A stretch of 34,608 nucleotides of DNA from Deltaproteobacteria bacterium (lineage in GTDB: Bacteria > Desulfobacterota > Syntrophia > Syntrophales > UBA2210). Shown here in pieces: positions 1 to 8,422 of the stretch (the stretch's first letter is position 1; each line of letters opens with the position of its first letter). The position numbers and the translations under genes were made by a program. The stretch lies in assembly GCA_019313905.1 (NCBI GenBank), contig JAFDAI010000013.1, forward strand, positions 1 through 34,608, read 5' to 3'. The notes under the pieces were generated by a model, which saw nothing but the letters and a program-made list of their open reading frames with translations, was not told the origin of the DNA and searched no databases.

Positions 1-546
1 GGCTAAGGGGGCATTGAATGTTGCCGCTATTCCCGCGGCTGCGCCGCATCCCACCAGCGTTCTCATCCTGTCGGCGGAAACCTTCATAATCTGCCCGAAG
101 GATGATCCTATGGCGGAACCTATCTGTACAATAGGCCCCTCCCTGCCCGCCGAACCGCCTGTCCCGATGCATATGGCAGAGGCGAGTGATTTTATCAGCA
201 CAACACGTTTTCTTATGATCCCTCCCTTAAGAGCGACTGCCTCCATTACCTCAGGGACCCCGTGTCCCTTTGCCTCCCTTGCAAAAAAATAGATGATAAG
301 GCCGACCACTGCACCCCCTATAATGGGAGGAATAATCCTCGCGTACCAAGGCAGAACCATCAATTTAGACAGAAGATTTCCCGCTCCATTCCCGAAAGAG
401 GCTTTTTGAAAGAACCATATCATCCACCTGAACAAAACCGCCCCATATCCTCCAAGTATCCCGACGATAATCGCCATGAATATCATTATGGCATGTTCAT
501 TTATGTTCAGGCGGGGCAGGGATATCTTTTTGAAAAATTTTTGCAT
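1..546 (-). CDS. ClC-family chloride channel/transporter, N-terminal part (runs off left edge)
   Basis: The minus-strand translation beginning at the ATG at 546 has a short basic N-terminus (MQKFFKKISLPRLN), a first membrane helix, and then the ClC selectivity-filter hallmark GTGGSAGREGPIVQIGSAIG. This is followed by GCGAAAGIAATFNAPL, the next conserved ClC helix. ClC proteins are dimeric inner-membrane chloride channels or Cl-/H+ antiporters. Only the first 182 codons are present and the frame is still open at base 1, so the C-terminal half, including any CBS domains, lies outside. The frame stays open for some codons upstream of 546, so the start is not certain. The gene is divergent from engB. 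The family is secure; transporter versus channel cannot be decided from this fragment. Confidence 0.9.
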   Translation of the reverse strand, partial: MQKFFKKISLPRLNINEHAIMIFMAIIVGILGGYGAVLFRWMIWFFQKASFGNGAGNLLSKLMVLPWYARIIPPIIGGAVVGLIIYFFAREAKGHGVPEVMEAVALKGGIIRKRVVLIKSLASAICIGTGGSAGREGPIVQIGSAIGSSFGQIMKVSADRMRTLVGCGAAAGIAATFNAPLA

Positions 547-693
547 AAGTTTCCGATGTTGCGGTCCGGGATCGATATCTGATTTTGCGTTTTGTTGAAG
601 GCCTTTAAATAACAGAAAACCGCTCTTAATAGCTCTTAATGCAGTCTTTTTGCAAGCAGAATCTGCAAATCATGGGCCGGGTCTCGGTGTATT

Positions 694-723
694 TTGCCAT
701 TCGCCCCTGTGTTGTGTTATGAT
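694..723 (+). promoter_or_regulatory. Possible sigma70 promoter for engB
   Basis: TTGCCA at 694-699 and TATGAT at 718-723 are separated by 18 bp. Transcription would start near 730, almost at the Shine-Dalgarno (731-738), giving a very short leader. The boxes are good but the leader length makes this tentative. Confidence 0.35.
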
Positions 724-743
724 GCCTCTCGGAAGGAGTGTCC

Positions 744-1334
744 ATGAAGGTTACATCCGCGGAATTCATAAAAAGCGCCGTCGACCCCTCCCAGTATCCG
801 GATGATCTGTTGCCTGGGGTGGCGTTTGTGGGCAGGTCGAATGTGGGAAAGTCTTCCCTTATAAATACTCTTGTGAACAGGAAGAGGCTCGCGAGAACGA
901 GCAATACACCCGGACGTACCCAGCTTGTAAATTTCTTCCTGATAAACAGGAAATTTTCTTTTGTCGACCTTCCCGGTTACGGGTACGCGAAGGTGCCCGT
1001 CTCCGTAAAAAGGGGCTGGGAAGCGATGGTAGAGGGATATCTTAAAGGGCGTAAGAACCTGCGTCTCGTGGTCATGATACTTGATATAAGGAGAGAACCC
1101 TCGGAAAATGACAGCCTGCTTATTCAGTGGCTCCGCAGTAATCATATTGAAATAGTATTCGTGCTGACAAAGGCGGACAAGTTTTCCAGAAGCCGGGTCA
1201 ATATATCCAGGCGAAAGATAGGGGAACATCTGGGAGTTCCGTATGACGAGCTTGTCCCATTTTCCGCCCGGACGCGCTATGGCAGGGATAATCTGTGGAG
1301 GGTGATAGAGGACGCCTGTTACCCCGTTCCCTGA
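744..1334 (+). CDS. engB: Ribosome biogenesis GTP-binding protein EngB (YsxC/YihA)
   Basis: This is a 196-aa TrmE-Era-EngA-EngB-Septin family GTPase, known to act in assembly of the large ribosomal subunit. All G motifs are visible: P-loop GRSNVGKS (residues 30-37), switch I TPGRTQ (55-60), DLPGYGYAKV (75-84), TKAD (142-145) and SAR (174-176). The length is typical for the family. An in-frame GTG exists six bases upstream at 738, but it lies within the Shine-Dalgarno GGAAGGAG (731-738). The ATG at 744, five bases downstream, is therefore the better start. The gene is monocistronic: it diverges from the ClC gene and is separated from etfB by more than 300 bp. Confidence 0.96.
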   Translation: MKVTSAEFIKSAVDPSQYPDDLLPGVAFVGRSNVGKSSLINTLVNRKRLARTSNTPGRTQLVNFFLINRKFSFVDLPGYGYAKVPVSVKRGWEAMVEGYLKGRKNLRLVVMILDIRREPSENDSLLIQWLRSNHIEIVFVLTKADKFSRSRVNISRRKIGEHLGVPYDELVPFSARTRYGRDNLWRVIEDACYPVP

Positions 1335-1459
1335 CCCTTGCTTCTGCTATGCGGCATTAAAGACCCTTCAAATAAATCCGGCAATCCAAATCCAGAAACT
1401 TGTAATTATCTGTTTATTATTGATGATTTAGTAGTGCCAGATCAGAGATAATGCCAGAG

Positions 1460-1483
1460 GTTACTTGTATGATTACAAGTAAC
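1460..1483. promoter_or_regulatory. Perfect palindrome, possible operator of the etf operon
   Basis: GTTACTTGTA and TACAAGTAAC form a perfect 10-bp inverted repeat around a 4-base centre (TGAT). There is no following T-run, so a terminator is unlikely. It lies about 75 bp upstream of the putative -35 box and 190 bp upstream of etfB. This would fit a dimeric regulator site of TetR or GntR type, as is common for fatty-acid or acyl-CoA pathways. The regulator is not identified. Confidence 0.4.
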
Positions 1484-1556
1484 TACCTGTCTTCTACCTT
1501 CACAGGTATGGCGGACTGGTGAAAAAGTGTTTTTTACGAATTTATCATTATTTGGC

Positions 1557-1585
1557 TTGACACACGACAATATTTTTGGCATACC
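1557..1585 (+). promoter_or_regulatory. Possible promoter of the etfB-etfA-EMO operon
   Basis: A consensus TTGACA (1557-1562) is followed after 17 bp by CATACC (1580-1585), a weak -10 with only the central ATA matching. It would leave a leader of about 60 bases before etfB. The weak -10 fits an activated or repressible promoter but keeps confidence low. Confidence 0.35.
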
Positions 1586-1651
1586 GTTCATCGTTAAAAG
1601 AACAGGCCCTGTAAATTTCACGGGAGAAATCCTTTTTTAGAGGTGTAATAA

Positions 1652-2464
1652 GTGATAGTAATTGCATGCATCAAACAGGTACCGGATACCACTCAGGTCA
1701 AGACAGACCCGGTAACCGGTACGCTCATCAGGGAGGGTGTGCCATTCATTGTTAACCCGTTCGATAGTCCCGCGTTGGAGGAGGCCCTAAAGCTCAAAGA
1801 CAAGTATGGATTTCGAGTAGTGGCGATCTCTATGGGTCCCCCGAATACCGAATTTACCTTGAAAAAGGCCTTGGCGTTGGGTGCCGACGATGCTGTGTTG
1901 CTGAGCGACCGGGTTTTCGGCGGGGCCGATACGCTGGCCACCAGCAAGGTTCTGGCGGAAGCGATATCGAAGCTTTCACAGGAGGAGGAAGTGGCGGCGG
2001 TACTCTGCGGTCGCCAGAGCATCGATGGGGACACTGCTCAGGTGGGACCGGGCATCGCGACACGCCTGGGATACACCCAGCTTACCCTCGTTGACCAGAT
2101 TCAGGAACTGGATCTGACGGCAAAAAAGATGAGGGTCAGGCGCAAACTGGAAGGACGGCACGAAGTAGTGGAAACTCCGCTGCCGACGTTGATCACGGTA
2201 GTCCGCGAGATCAATCAGCCCCGGTACCCGACGGTACCCATGCGGCTGATATCCGGGGATGCCGAGGTGAAGTTGTGGGACAACAGTATCATGGGACTGC
2301 CAACAAACCTTATCGGACTTGAGGGATCTGCTACCCAGGTACGGAAGATATTCTCCCCGGAGAGAACAGAGGGGGAAATACTGGGCGACGGTGAAAACAA
2401 ACCCGATGAAGCTGCCAGCCTGCTAATCGATGTCTTGCTCCAGAAGGACATCATTTCTATTTAA
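1652..2464 (+). CDS. etfB: Electron transfer flavoprotein beta subunit
   Basis: This is a 270-aa EtfB homologue. The N-terminus MIVIACIKQVPDT, then NPFDSPALEEALKLKDKYG, the GADDAVLLSDR segment and CGRQSIDGDTAQVGPGIATRLG are hallmarks of the beta subunit, which binds AMP or a second FAD and carries the recognition loop for dehydrogenase partners. The start is GTG, with Shine-Dalgarno AGAGGTG (1639-1645) six bases upstream. It is the first gene of an operon with the ferredoxin-fused etfA and a membrane FeS oxidoreductase. This arrangement suggests electrons from acyl-CoA dehydrogenases are passed to membrane quinone. Whether it is bifurcating cannot be decided by eye; the EMO neighbour favours the non-bifurcating quinone-linked role. 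Confidence 0.95.
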   Translation: MIVIACIKQVPDTTQVKTDPVTGTLIREGVPFIVNPFDSPALEEALKLKDKYGFRVVAISMGPPNTEFTLKKALALGADDAVLLSDRVFGGADTLATSKVLAEAISKLSQEEEVAAVLCGRQSIDGDTAQVGPGIATRLGYTQLTLVDQIQELDLTAKKMRVRRKLEGRHEVVETPLPTLITVVREINQPRYPTVPMRLISGDAEVKLWDNSIMGLPTNLIGLEGSATQVRKIFSPERTEGEILGDGENKPDEAASLLIDVLLQKDIISI

Positions 2465-2483
2465 ACTTTACACGGATAAAAAT

Positions 2484-3827
2484 ATGGATGAGAAGAAGAA
2501 AAAAATAAAGAAACCCCGAGGCGTAGCTCGGCTTATTCCCGGTAAGTGCATTGCGTGCGGTGGTCGTTGCGAGACGTCTTGCCCCAAAGGCTGTATAACG
2601 ATGGATGATAATGGCGAGCCGATCATCGATATAAAGGACTGCATCGGTTGCGGCAAATGCGTGAAGATATGTCCATCCGAAGCCATAGAGATGTACCTGA
2701 CCCCGGAAGAACTTGAGATTCTCAAACAATGGGAAGCACAGAAGGCTGCCGGGTCTGAGGTTGAGAAGGCGGAAGAGTTAACCGACGAAGAAGCCGCTAT
2801 ATTGGCTAAGATAAGGGAGTATAAGGGCGTCTGGGTCTTTGTGGAGCATACGGGAGGCGAAGTAGCCACTGTCTCCTGGGAGTTGCTGGGGGTAGGAGCT
2901 GACCTTGCTAAAACCCTGGGAGTCGAGCTGTGCGCGGTCGTCGTCGGAGATAAAGTGGAGCATCTTTGTAATGAATCGTTCTACCATGGAGCTTCCAAAG
3001 CCTATTTGGTCGATGATCCCGTTTTTCATAATTACCGCACCGAGTCGTACTACAAGGCTGTCTGCTACCTGGTGGAGAAGTACAAGCCGGAGATCATGCT
3101 TGTAGGTGCCACCGGTTTGGGTAGAGACCTGGCAGGGGCGGTGGCCACGCACCTGCTTACAGGTTTAACAGCGGATTGCACTGGCCTGTCTATCGACGAT
3201 AAAGGGTTTTTGTTGCAGACCCGTCCCGCTTTCGGTGGTAATATTATGGCAACAATTATGACCGAGTGTACCAGACCTCAGATGTCTACTGTTCGGCCGC
3301 ACGTGATGCCCATGCCAGTGAGGGACACCGCTCGCAGCGGGAAAATCGTCAGGGAATCACCACCTATCAAAGAGGACGATATCCTGATCAAGGTGCTGGA
3401 GGTGATCGATGATCGCAAGCAGGGGGCGGATGCGATAGATGTTGCGGCGGCGGAGGTTATCGTCTCCGGGGGACGCGGCATGTTAAACGAAGAAAACTTT
3501 GGCATCCTGCAGGAACTGGCCGATGAACTGGGGGGTGTTGTCGGTTGTTCACGTGCCGCCGTGGAAGCCGGATACATGCCCTTGGAGCGTCAGGTTGGCC
3601 AGACCGGCAAGACAGTAAGGCCAAAGATATATATCGCCTGCGCAATCTCTGGAGCGATCCAGCATCTGGTCGGTATGCAGGATTCGGATGTAATCATCGC
3701 GATAAATCGTGATAGATCCGCGGCGATCTTCGAAGTAGCCACCTACGGCATCGTCGGTGATGTCTTTCAGGTGGTTCCGTCTATTACAAACCGGCTGAAA
3801 GAGTTGCGTAGCAAAAAAGCAAGCTAG
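2484..3827 (+). CDS. etfA: Electron transfer flavoprotein alpha subunit with N-terminal 2x[4Fe-4S] ferredoxin domain
   Basis: This is a 447-aa fusion. Residues 20-70 form a ferredoxin-like domain with cysteines C22, C25, C29, C33 and C53, C56, C59, C63. The first set has an extra residue between its second and third cysteines (C-x2-C-x3-C-x3-C). A charged linker (about 70-115) leads into the EtfA domain. Its C-terminal FAD-binding half shows VGCSRAAVEAGYMPLERQVG, QTGKTVRP, ISGAIQHLVGM and FEVATYGIVGDVF. An in-frame ATG at 2430 lies inside etfB and would add 18 non-homologous residues, so the ATG at 2484 (MDEKKKK) is preferred, although its Shine-Dalgarno is weak. The ferredoxin module probably adds a relay toward the next gene's FeS clusters (inference). 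Confidence 0.93.
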   Translation: MDEKKKKIKKPRGVARLIPGKCIACGGRCETSCPKGCITMDDNGEPIIDIKDCIGCGKCVKICPSEAIEMYLTPEELEILKQWEAQKAAGSEVEKAEELTDEEAAILAKIREYKGVWVFVEHTGGEVATVSWELLGVGADLAKTLGVELCAVVVGDKVEHLCNESFYHGASKAYLVDDPVFHNYRTESYYKAVCYLVEKYKPEIMLVGATGLGRDLAGAVATHLLTGLTADCTGLSIDDKGFLLQTRPAFGGNIMATIMTECTRPQMSTVRPHVMPMPVRDTARSGKIVRESPPIKEDDILIKVLEVIDDRKQGADAIDVAAAEVIVSGGRGMLNEENFGILQELADELGGVVGCSRAAVEAGYMPLERQVGQTGKTVRPKIYIACAISGAIQHLVGMQDSDVIIAINRDRSAAIFEVATYGIVGDVFQVVPSITNRLKELRSKKAS

Positions 3828-3865
3828 CCGTACAGTATTTGAGTATACCAACAAAGGAGTAAACC

Positions 3866-5848
3866 GTGCCTGTCAACACTCTGATATTTATTGTAATCTT
3901 TATCATCTCCATAGCCTTCTTTGGCTGGAGTTGTTACAATCGTTTCCGTCTGGTTGCCCTGGGAAAACCGGACAATCGCTTCAAAGAGATAGCCCAACGT
4001 ATCTGGAGTGTAATATATTACCCGTTCGTACAGCGCTGCACGATTTCCCACGGCTATCGTTTCGGCATAAATCACGCCATACTCTTCTGGGCTTTCATGC
4101 TTTTGCTGATAGCCAATACCGAGTTCCTGCTCCATGGTCTGGCCCCGGATTATATCAGCTTGTCGAAGCTGCCGGACGGCGCGTATCACGCCCTGGCCTG
4201 GATTTTCGATATCGCATCAATCGTCGCTTTGCTGGCCGTATGTTCCTCAGTTATCCGGCGATTGGTTTTCCCGCCGTCATATATTGATGCAAAGAGCGGA
4301 GACGCTTTTGTGATCCTGGGACTCATCGCCACCTTGATGATCGCCTTCTTCGGAATGCACGGTGCCGAGATAGCGCAGGGTATCGATAAAGCAGCTGGCT
4401 ATATGCCAATCTCCGCCTTCGTGGGTACAACTATTCTGGGTGGTATGTCGACCGGAGCACTGGAAGTTACGGCAAATATTTTCTGGTGGATCCATGCTAT
4501 CGTGCTTCTCGCCTTTCTCAACTACCTGCCCTACAGCAAGCATATGCACATCCTGACATCAATTCCCAACTGCTTCTTCAGAAGCTTGGAGAAGGTTAAT
4601 ACACAGCCCCGTGAGGAGTTCGCGAAGGGCAATATCTACGGAGTGGAGCAGGTTGATCAATTTACCTGGAAAGACCTGTTCGATTCGTATTCCTGCACCG
4701 AATGCGGTCGCTGCGTCGATAACTGCCCGGCGGCATCCACCGGCAAGGCGCTGGATCCAAAAGTTCTCATCCATAACATCAAGATAAACATGCTGGAAAA
4801 CGGGCCGGGGCTGGCACGAGGTGAAGAGCCTGCCCATCCGCTTATCGGGGATGATCCGGAAGGCAACGTGTCCGAGGAGGCCATCTGGGACTGCACCACC
4901 TGTGGCGCATGTATGGAGGTATGTCCGGTATTCATCGAGCATGTACCCAAGATTGTCGATATGCGCCGAAACCTGGTAGAGATGAAAGCCAAATTTCCCC
5001 CCGAACTGCTCAATTTTTTCGAGAACATGGAGGGACGCAGCAACCCGTGGGGCATCGCTCCTGAGAAGCGTACCGCCTGGATGGATGAGGCCGGGGCCAA
5101 ACCTTTCGAAGCAGATGTAACCGAATACCTGTTCTACGTTGGCTGTGCCGGTGCGCTTGATCCCCGCGGCAGGCATGTCACACTGGCTACGGCCAAAGTT
5201 CTCAATGCCGCCGGTGTATCATGGGGCGTTTTGGGCAAGGAAGAGCTGTGTTGCGGCGATAGCGTGAGACGTCTTGGCAATGAGTACATTTTCGACCTCA
5301 TGGCCGAGGAGAACGTCAAACTCTTCAAGGAGAAGGGTGTCAAGAAAATTATTGCCCAATGTCCCCACTGCTACAGCACTCTGAAGAATGACTACCGCCA
5401 GTACGGAGCTGACTTTGAGGTTATTCATCACACTGAGCTCATCAACAGTCTTATCGAGCAGGGTAGACTCAAGTTCAACGGCAACGGCGATTTTGGCAAA
5501 GTGGTATTTCATGATTCATGTTATCTGGGGCGCTATAACTCAATTTACGAGCAACCCCGCAAGGTGATCGCTGCTGTTACCAACAAAGAGCCGGCGGAAA
5601 TGGAGCGCAATCACGAGAAGGCATTCTGTTGTGGCGGCGGCGGCGGACGCATGTGGCTGGAGGAAAGCGTTGGGGATCGAATCTATGTAGAGCGTACCGA
5701 GCAGGCCCTGAAAGAGGAGCCTGATACAATTTGCACTTGCTGTCCATATTGCATGACCATGTTTGAAGACGGCCTGAAGGATAAGAACTCGGAGGATTCG
5801 GTACGGGTACTGGATTTGGCCGAAATAGTAGCAGCAGCTTTGGAGTAA
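3866..5848 (+). CDS. Membrane-bound FeS oxidoreductase, ETF:(methyl)menaquinone oxidoreductase type (EMO-like)
   Basis: This 660-aa protein has about five N-terminal membrane helices (around residues 3-24, 70-92, 107-135, 146-168 and 203-225) containing histidines suitable for heme b. Two classic 4Fe-4S sets follow (C277/C280/C283/C287 and C343/C346/C349/C353). The C-terminal half carries two CCG (DUF224-type) modules: LCCGDSVRRLG near 461-471 with CPHC at 499-502, and HDSCYLGRYN with CCGGGGGRMW near 588-597. This is the architecture of the ETF:menaquinone oxidoreductases of syntrophs and Geobacter. Start is GTG with AAAGGAG (3854-3860) five bases away. The tight linkage to etfBA supports the role of oxidising reduced ETF and reducing quinone in the inner membrane. 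Heme ligation and the quinone used are inferred. Confidence 0.9.
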   Translation: MPVNTLIFIVIFIISIAFFGWSCYNRFRLVALGKPDNRFKEIAQRIWSVIYYPFVQRCTISHGYRFGINHAILFWAFMLLLIANTEFLLHGLAPDYISLSKLPDGAYHALAWIFDIASIVALLAVCSSVIRRLVFPPSYIDAKSGDAFVILGLIATLMIAFFGMHGAEIAQGIDKAAGYMPISAFVGTTILGGMSTGALEVTANIFWWIHAIVLLAFLNYLPYSKHMHILTSIPNCFFRSLEKVNTQPREEFAKGNIYGVEQVDQFTWKDLFDSYSCTECGRCVDNCPAASTGKALDPKVLIHNIKINMLENGPGLARGEEPAHPLIGDDPEGNVSEEAIWDCTTCGACMEVCPVFIEHVPKIVDMRRNLVEMKAKFPPELLNFFENMEGRSNPWGIAPEKRTAWMDEAGAKPFEADVTEYLFYVGCAGALDPRGRHVTLATAKVLNAAGVSWGVLGKEELCCGDSVRRLGNEYIFDLMAEENVKLFKEKGVKKIIAQCPHCYSTLKNDYRQYGADFEVIHHTELINSLIEQGRLKFNGNGDFGKVVFHDSCYLGRYNSIYEQPRKVIAAVTNKEPAEMERNHEKAFCCGGGGGRMWLEESVGDRIYVERTEQALKEEPDTICTCCPYCMTMFEDGLKDKNSEDSVRVLDLAEIVAAALE

Positions 5849-6151
5849 GGGAGAGCAGCGTAGCCACATCAATTATTGTTCGACAAACGCAGGGTGACCG
5901 CGTGACAGATTGATTCTCCCAAGTCTGTATTTACACATCAGTCAAAGGCGGTTGCACACTCCAGCCTTCGATTTTTTTCATTCCTGCCCGTATCCTTGCA
6001 ACTTGTTGCGGGGAGTTTCAATTTTACAAGTGTCTGATTTCAGAAGAGTTTAATGGGGAGTTTAAGGGAATATTCTTCTAGAGTGAGACCTTAAATGAAC
6101 GAGGTCTCGTATTGTATGCTTGACAGATACAGATGGTTTGGAGGTGAGATT
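5849..6151. other. Intergenic region between EMO and nfnA
   Basis: About 300 bases without a convincing gene. It contains a degenerate copy of the GC-rich REP-like hairpin (5994-6025) and a 7-bp stem, GAGACCT/AGGTCTC (6085-6108). A short in-frame extension of nfnA could start at an ATG at 6095, but the Shine-Dalgarno evidence puts the start at 6152. No clear -10/-35 pair was found. Confidence 0.5.
5994..6025. repeat. GC-rich REP-like hairpin, degenerate copy
   Basis: CCTTGCAA and TTGCGGGG form an 8-bp stem with G-U pairs around CTTG, followed by AGTTTCAATTTT. It matches the hairpin and the 3' TTCAAT tail of the copies at 8373, 12534, 26398 and 26561, but the left arm has drifted. Confidence 0.6.
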
Positions 6152-6979
6152 TTGAACAGGATAGTGAAGAAAACTCAGTTGTCTGAAAATGTATTCAGAA
6201 TGACAATTAGTGCTCCCCAGATTGCGGCAAAGAGAAAAGCCGGGCAGTTTGTCGTCATTATGACCGAAGAGAAGGGAGAGCGTATCCCCCTGACTATAGT
6301 TGATTCCGACAGAGACGAGGGAACGGTAACCATCATATTTCAGGTCGTTGGCAAGACCACCATGTGCCTTGCGGCTATGAAAGAGGGAGAAAACCTCTTT
6401 GCCGTTCTCGGCCCACTCGGGATGCCGACAGAGATGGAAAAGTTTGGGACCTCCGTAGTTGTCGGTGGCGGTGTGGGCATCGGTGTCGCCTATCCGATAA
6501 TTAAGGCCCTCAAAGAGGCCGGCAACAAGGTGATAGCCATTATAGGTGCCAGGACAAAGGATATCCTTATACTTGAAGATGAGATAAAGGAAATATGTGA
6601 CAGGCTTATAGTGTCAACCGACGACGGAAGTTATGGCGTTCACGGTTTTGTGACAGATGTGCTCAAAGAACTTATTGATTCCGGGGAAACGATCAACAGA
6701 ACCTTCGCGATAGGTCCCGTTCCGATGATGAAGTTTCTATGCGAGGTTACAAGACCTTATAAGATAAAAACCATCGTAAGCCTGAACCCGATCATGGTAG
6801 ACGCAACCGGTATGTGCGGCGCGTGTCGCGTTGCCGTTGGAGGAAAGACAAAATTTGCATGCGTGGACGGCCCCGAGTTTGACGGACATGATGTGGACTT
6901 TGATCTCCTGATAAACCGACTCAGGATGTATAACGGTGAAGAGGAGGAAGCCAGAAAGGGGTGCAGATGTCATGAGTAA
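6152..6979 (+). CDS. nfnA: NfnA / SudB-like FAD-[2Fe-2S] subunit of NADH-dependent ferredoxin:NADP+ oxidoreductase
   Basis: This is a 275-aa ferredoxin-NADP reductase-fold protein. The FAD-binding RIPLT is at 44-48, the nucleotide-binding VVVGGGVGIGVAYPI at about 102-116, and the C-terminal [2Fe-2S] region MCGACRVAVGGKTKFACVDG carries C222, C225 and C237, with D217 just before as the usual fourth ligand. The start is TTG at 6152, because a strong GGAGGTG (6140-6146) sits five bases upstream and the N-terminus MNRIVKKTQLSENVFRM matches the family. It overlaps nfnB by 8 bases, indicating translational coupling. The known complex couples NADPH, NADH and ferredoxin by flavin-based electron bifurcation. 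Sulfide dehydrogenase (SudB) is the alternative historical name for the same family. Confidence 0.93.
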   Translation: MNRIVKKTQLSENVFRMTISAPQIAAKRKAGQFVVIMTEEKGERIPLTIVDSDRDEGTVTIIFQVVGKTTMCLAAMKEGENLFAVLGPLGMPTEMEKFGTSVVVGGGVGIGVAYPIIKALKEAGNKVIAIIGARTKDILILEDEIKEICDRLIVSTDDGSYGVHGFVTDVLKELIDSGETINRTFAIGPVPMMKFLCEVTRPYKIKTIVSLNPIMVDATGMCGACRVAVGGKTKFACVDGPEFDGHDVDFDLLINRLRMYNGEEEEARKGCRCHE

Positions 6980-8366
6980 AAAGGAAAAGATCCCGAGACA
7001 GGATATGCCGGAGCAGGATCCGAAAGTGCGCAGTGCGAATTTTGATGAGGTTCCTCTCGGTTATACAGAAGAACAGGCTGTAATTGAAGCTGGCAGGTGC
7101 CTGCAATGCAAGAAACCTCTATGTATACAAGGATGTCCTGTGGATGTTGATATTCCGGGATTCATAAAACTGATTACCGAAAGAGATTTTACAGGAGCAG
7201 CCCGCCGGATAAAGGAAACAAACAGTCTTCCCGCCATTTGCGGCAGGGTATGTCCCCAGGAGAGCCAGTGCGAGGAACTGTGCATCTTGGGTAAAAAGGG
7301 CGAACCGGTTGCTATAGGAAGGCTCGAACGCTTTGCCGCTGATTATGAGCGCAATACCGGCGCCGTTCAGATTCCCGAAGTTCCTGCATCATCGGGCAAA
7401 AGAGTGGCTGTTGTTGGTTCCGGTCCGGCCGGGCTTACAATCTCCGGAGATCTGGTGAAGTTCGGGCATAGCGTAACCATATTTGAGGGATTGCACAAAT
7501 CCGGGGGAGTCCTTATCTATGGAATTCCCGAATTCCGTCTCCCTAAAGACATCGTAGACGCCGAGATATCATATCTTGAGAAAATGGGGGTTGAGGTTGT
7601 CACAAATGCTGTTATCGGAAGGGGAAAAACGGTTGACGATCTCCTTGATGAAGGTTTCGATGCCGTATTCCTGGGTGTGGGCGCGGGCGCGCCAGTCTTC
7701 ATGAATATACCGGGAGAAAACCTGAGCGGCATCTATTCTGCCAACGAATACCTCACAAGATCCAATCTGATGAAGGCATACAGATTTCCCGAGTACGATA
7801 CGCCCATAGCGCGCGGGAAAAATGTGGCGGTTCTCGGCGCGGGCAATGTCACGATGGACTCCGCGAGAACAGCCCTGCGTCTGGGTGCTGATAATGTTAC
7901 CGTGGTCTATCGCAGGACAGAGGTTGAGATGCCGGCGAGGGCCGAAGAAGTTCATCACGCGAAAGAAGAGGGTGTGCAGTTCAGACTTCTTACCAACCCG
8001 GTGGAATACATCGGCGACGAGAATGGCTGGGTAAAGCAGATGAAATGCATCCAGATGGAGCTGGGCGAGCCCGATGATTCCGGGAGACGCAGGCCTGTTC
8101 CCATAGAGGGATCCGAGTTTGTGATAGACGTGGATATGGTGGTGGTAGCCATAGGAACGAACGCTAATCCCGTTATTCCTGTTACGACCCCAGGCCTGGA
8201 GACGAACAGGTGGGGCTATATTGTTGTGGCCGACGAAGAAACTGGCAAGACCAGCCGGGAAGGAGTATATGCCGGCGGAGATATAGTTACAGGTTCAGCA
8301 ACCGTCATCCTGGCAATGGGCGCCGCGAAAAAGGCAGCCAGAGCGATAGACGCATACCTTAAATAA
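6972..8366 (+). CDS. nfnB: NfnB / SudA-like subunit (glutamate synthase small-chain family) of the NADH-dependent ferredoxin:NADP+ oxidoreductase
   Basis: This is a 464-aa protein. The N-terminal double 4Fe-4S region has C43, C46, C51, C55 and C90, C94, C100, C104. The FAD site VGSGPAGL is at 148-155 with GGVLIYGIPEFRLPK downstream. The NAD(P)H site is VAVLGAGNVTMDSARTALRLGA, followed by VVYRR, and the second FAD motif is VYAGGDIVTGSATVILAMG. It resembles GltD, but the direct overlap with nfnA (ATGAGTAA shared) and the lack of a gltB identify it as the large subunit of Nfn. The start ATG at 6972 is preceded by AAAGGGGTG. It acts in the cytoplasm and would balance NADH, reduced ferredoxin and NADPH during anaerobic oxidation. 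Confidence 0.93.
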   Translation: MSKKEKIPRQDMPEQDPKVRSANFDEVPLGYTEEQAVIEAGRCLQCKKPLCIQGCPVDVDIPGFIKLITERDFTGAARRIKETNSLPAICGRVCPQESQCEELCILGKKGEPVAIGRLERFAADYERNTGAVQIPEVPASSGKRVAVVGSGPAGLTISGDLVKFGHSVTIFEGLHKSGGVLIYGIPEFRLPKDIVDAEISYLEKMGVEVVTNAVIGRGKTVDDLLDEGFDAVFLGVGAGAPVFMNIPGENLSGIYSANEYLTRSNLMKAYRFPEYDTPIARGKNVAVLGAGNVTMDSARTALRLGADNVTVVYRRTEVEMPARAEEVHHAKEEGVQFRLLTNPVEYIGDENGWVKQMKCIQMELGEPDDSGRRRPVPIEGSEFVIDVDMVVVAIGTNANPVIPVTTPGLETNRWGYIVVADEETGKTSREGVYAGGDIVTGSATVILAMGAAKKAARAIDAYLK

Positions 8367-8372
8367 ATTTGA

Positions 8373-8422
8373 ATTGAACAGCGAGCGCATTCCCCGCTGC
8401 TTGCGGCGGGGAGATTCAATTA
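8373..8422. repeat. GC-rich REP-like palindrome, copy 1
   Basis: AATTGAA (8373-8379) and TTCAATT (8416-8422) bracket the hairpin CCCCGCTG-CTTG-CGGCGGGG (8393-8412). The intervening CAGCGAGCGCATT is shared exactly with the copies at 12534 and 26398. It begins six bases after the nfnB stop. There is no T-tract, so it is not a standard terminator, though such a stem could still protect the mRNA 3' end. Confidence 0.75.

Larger units (their letters stand above)
1335..1651. other. Intergenic region between engB and the etf operon
   Basis: This 317-base stretch has no credible gene. It contains a perfect 10-bp palindromic stem (1460-1483) and a TTGACA box (1557-1562), together reading as the control region of the etf-EMO operon. 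No T-tract terminator for engB was recognised. Confidence 0.6.

Noticed and set aside
14-582. Two plus-strand open frames (92 and 106 codons)
   Set aside because: They are antisense to a clear ClC channel on the minus strand and resemble no family.
717-1229. 170-codon minus-strand frame over engB
   Set aside because: Antisense shadow of a gene with all GTPase motifs.
4559-5176. 205-codon minus-strand frame over the EMO gene
   Set aside because: Shadow of the cysteine-motif-rich plus-strand frame.
8393-8412. REP-like hairpins as rho-independent terminators
   Set aside because: None is followed by a T-tract, and one lies between divergent genes.
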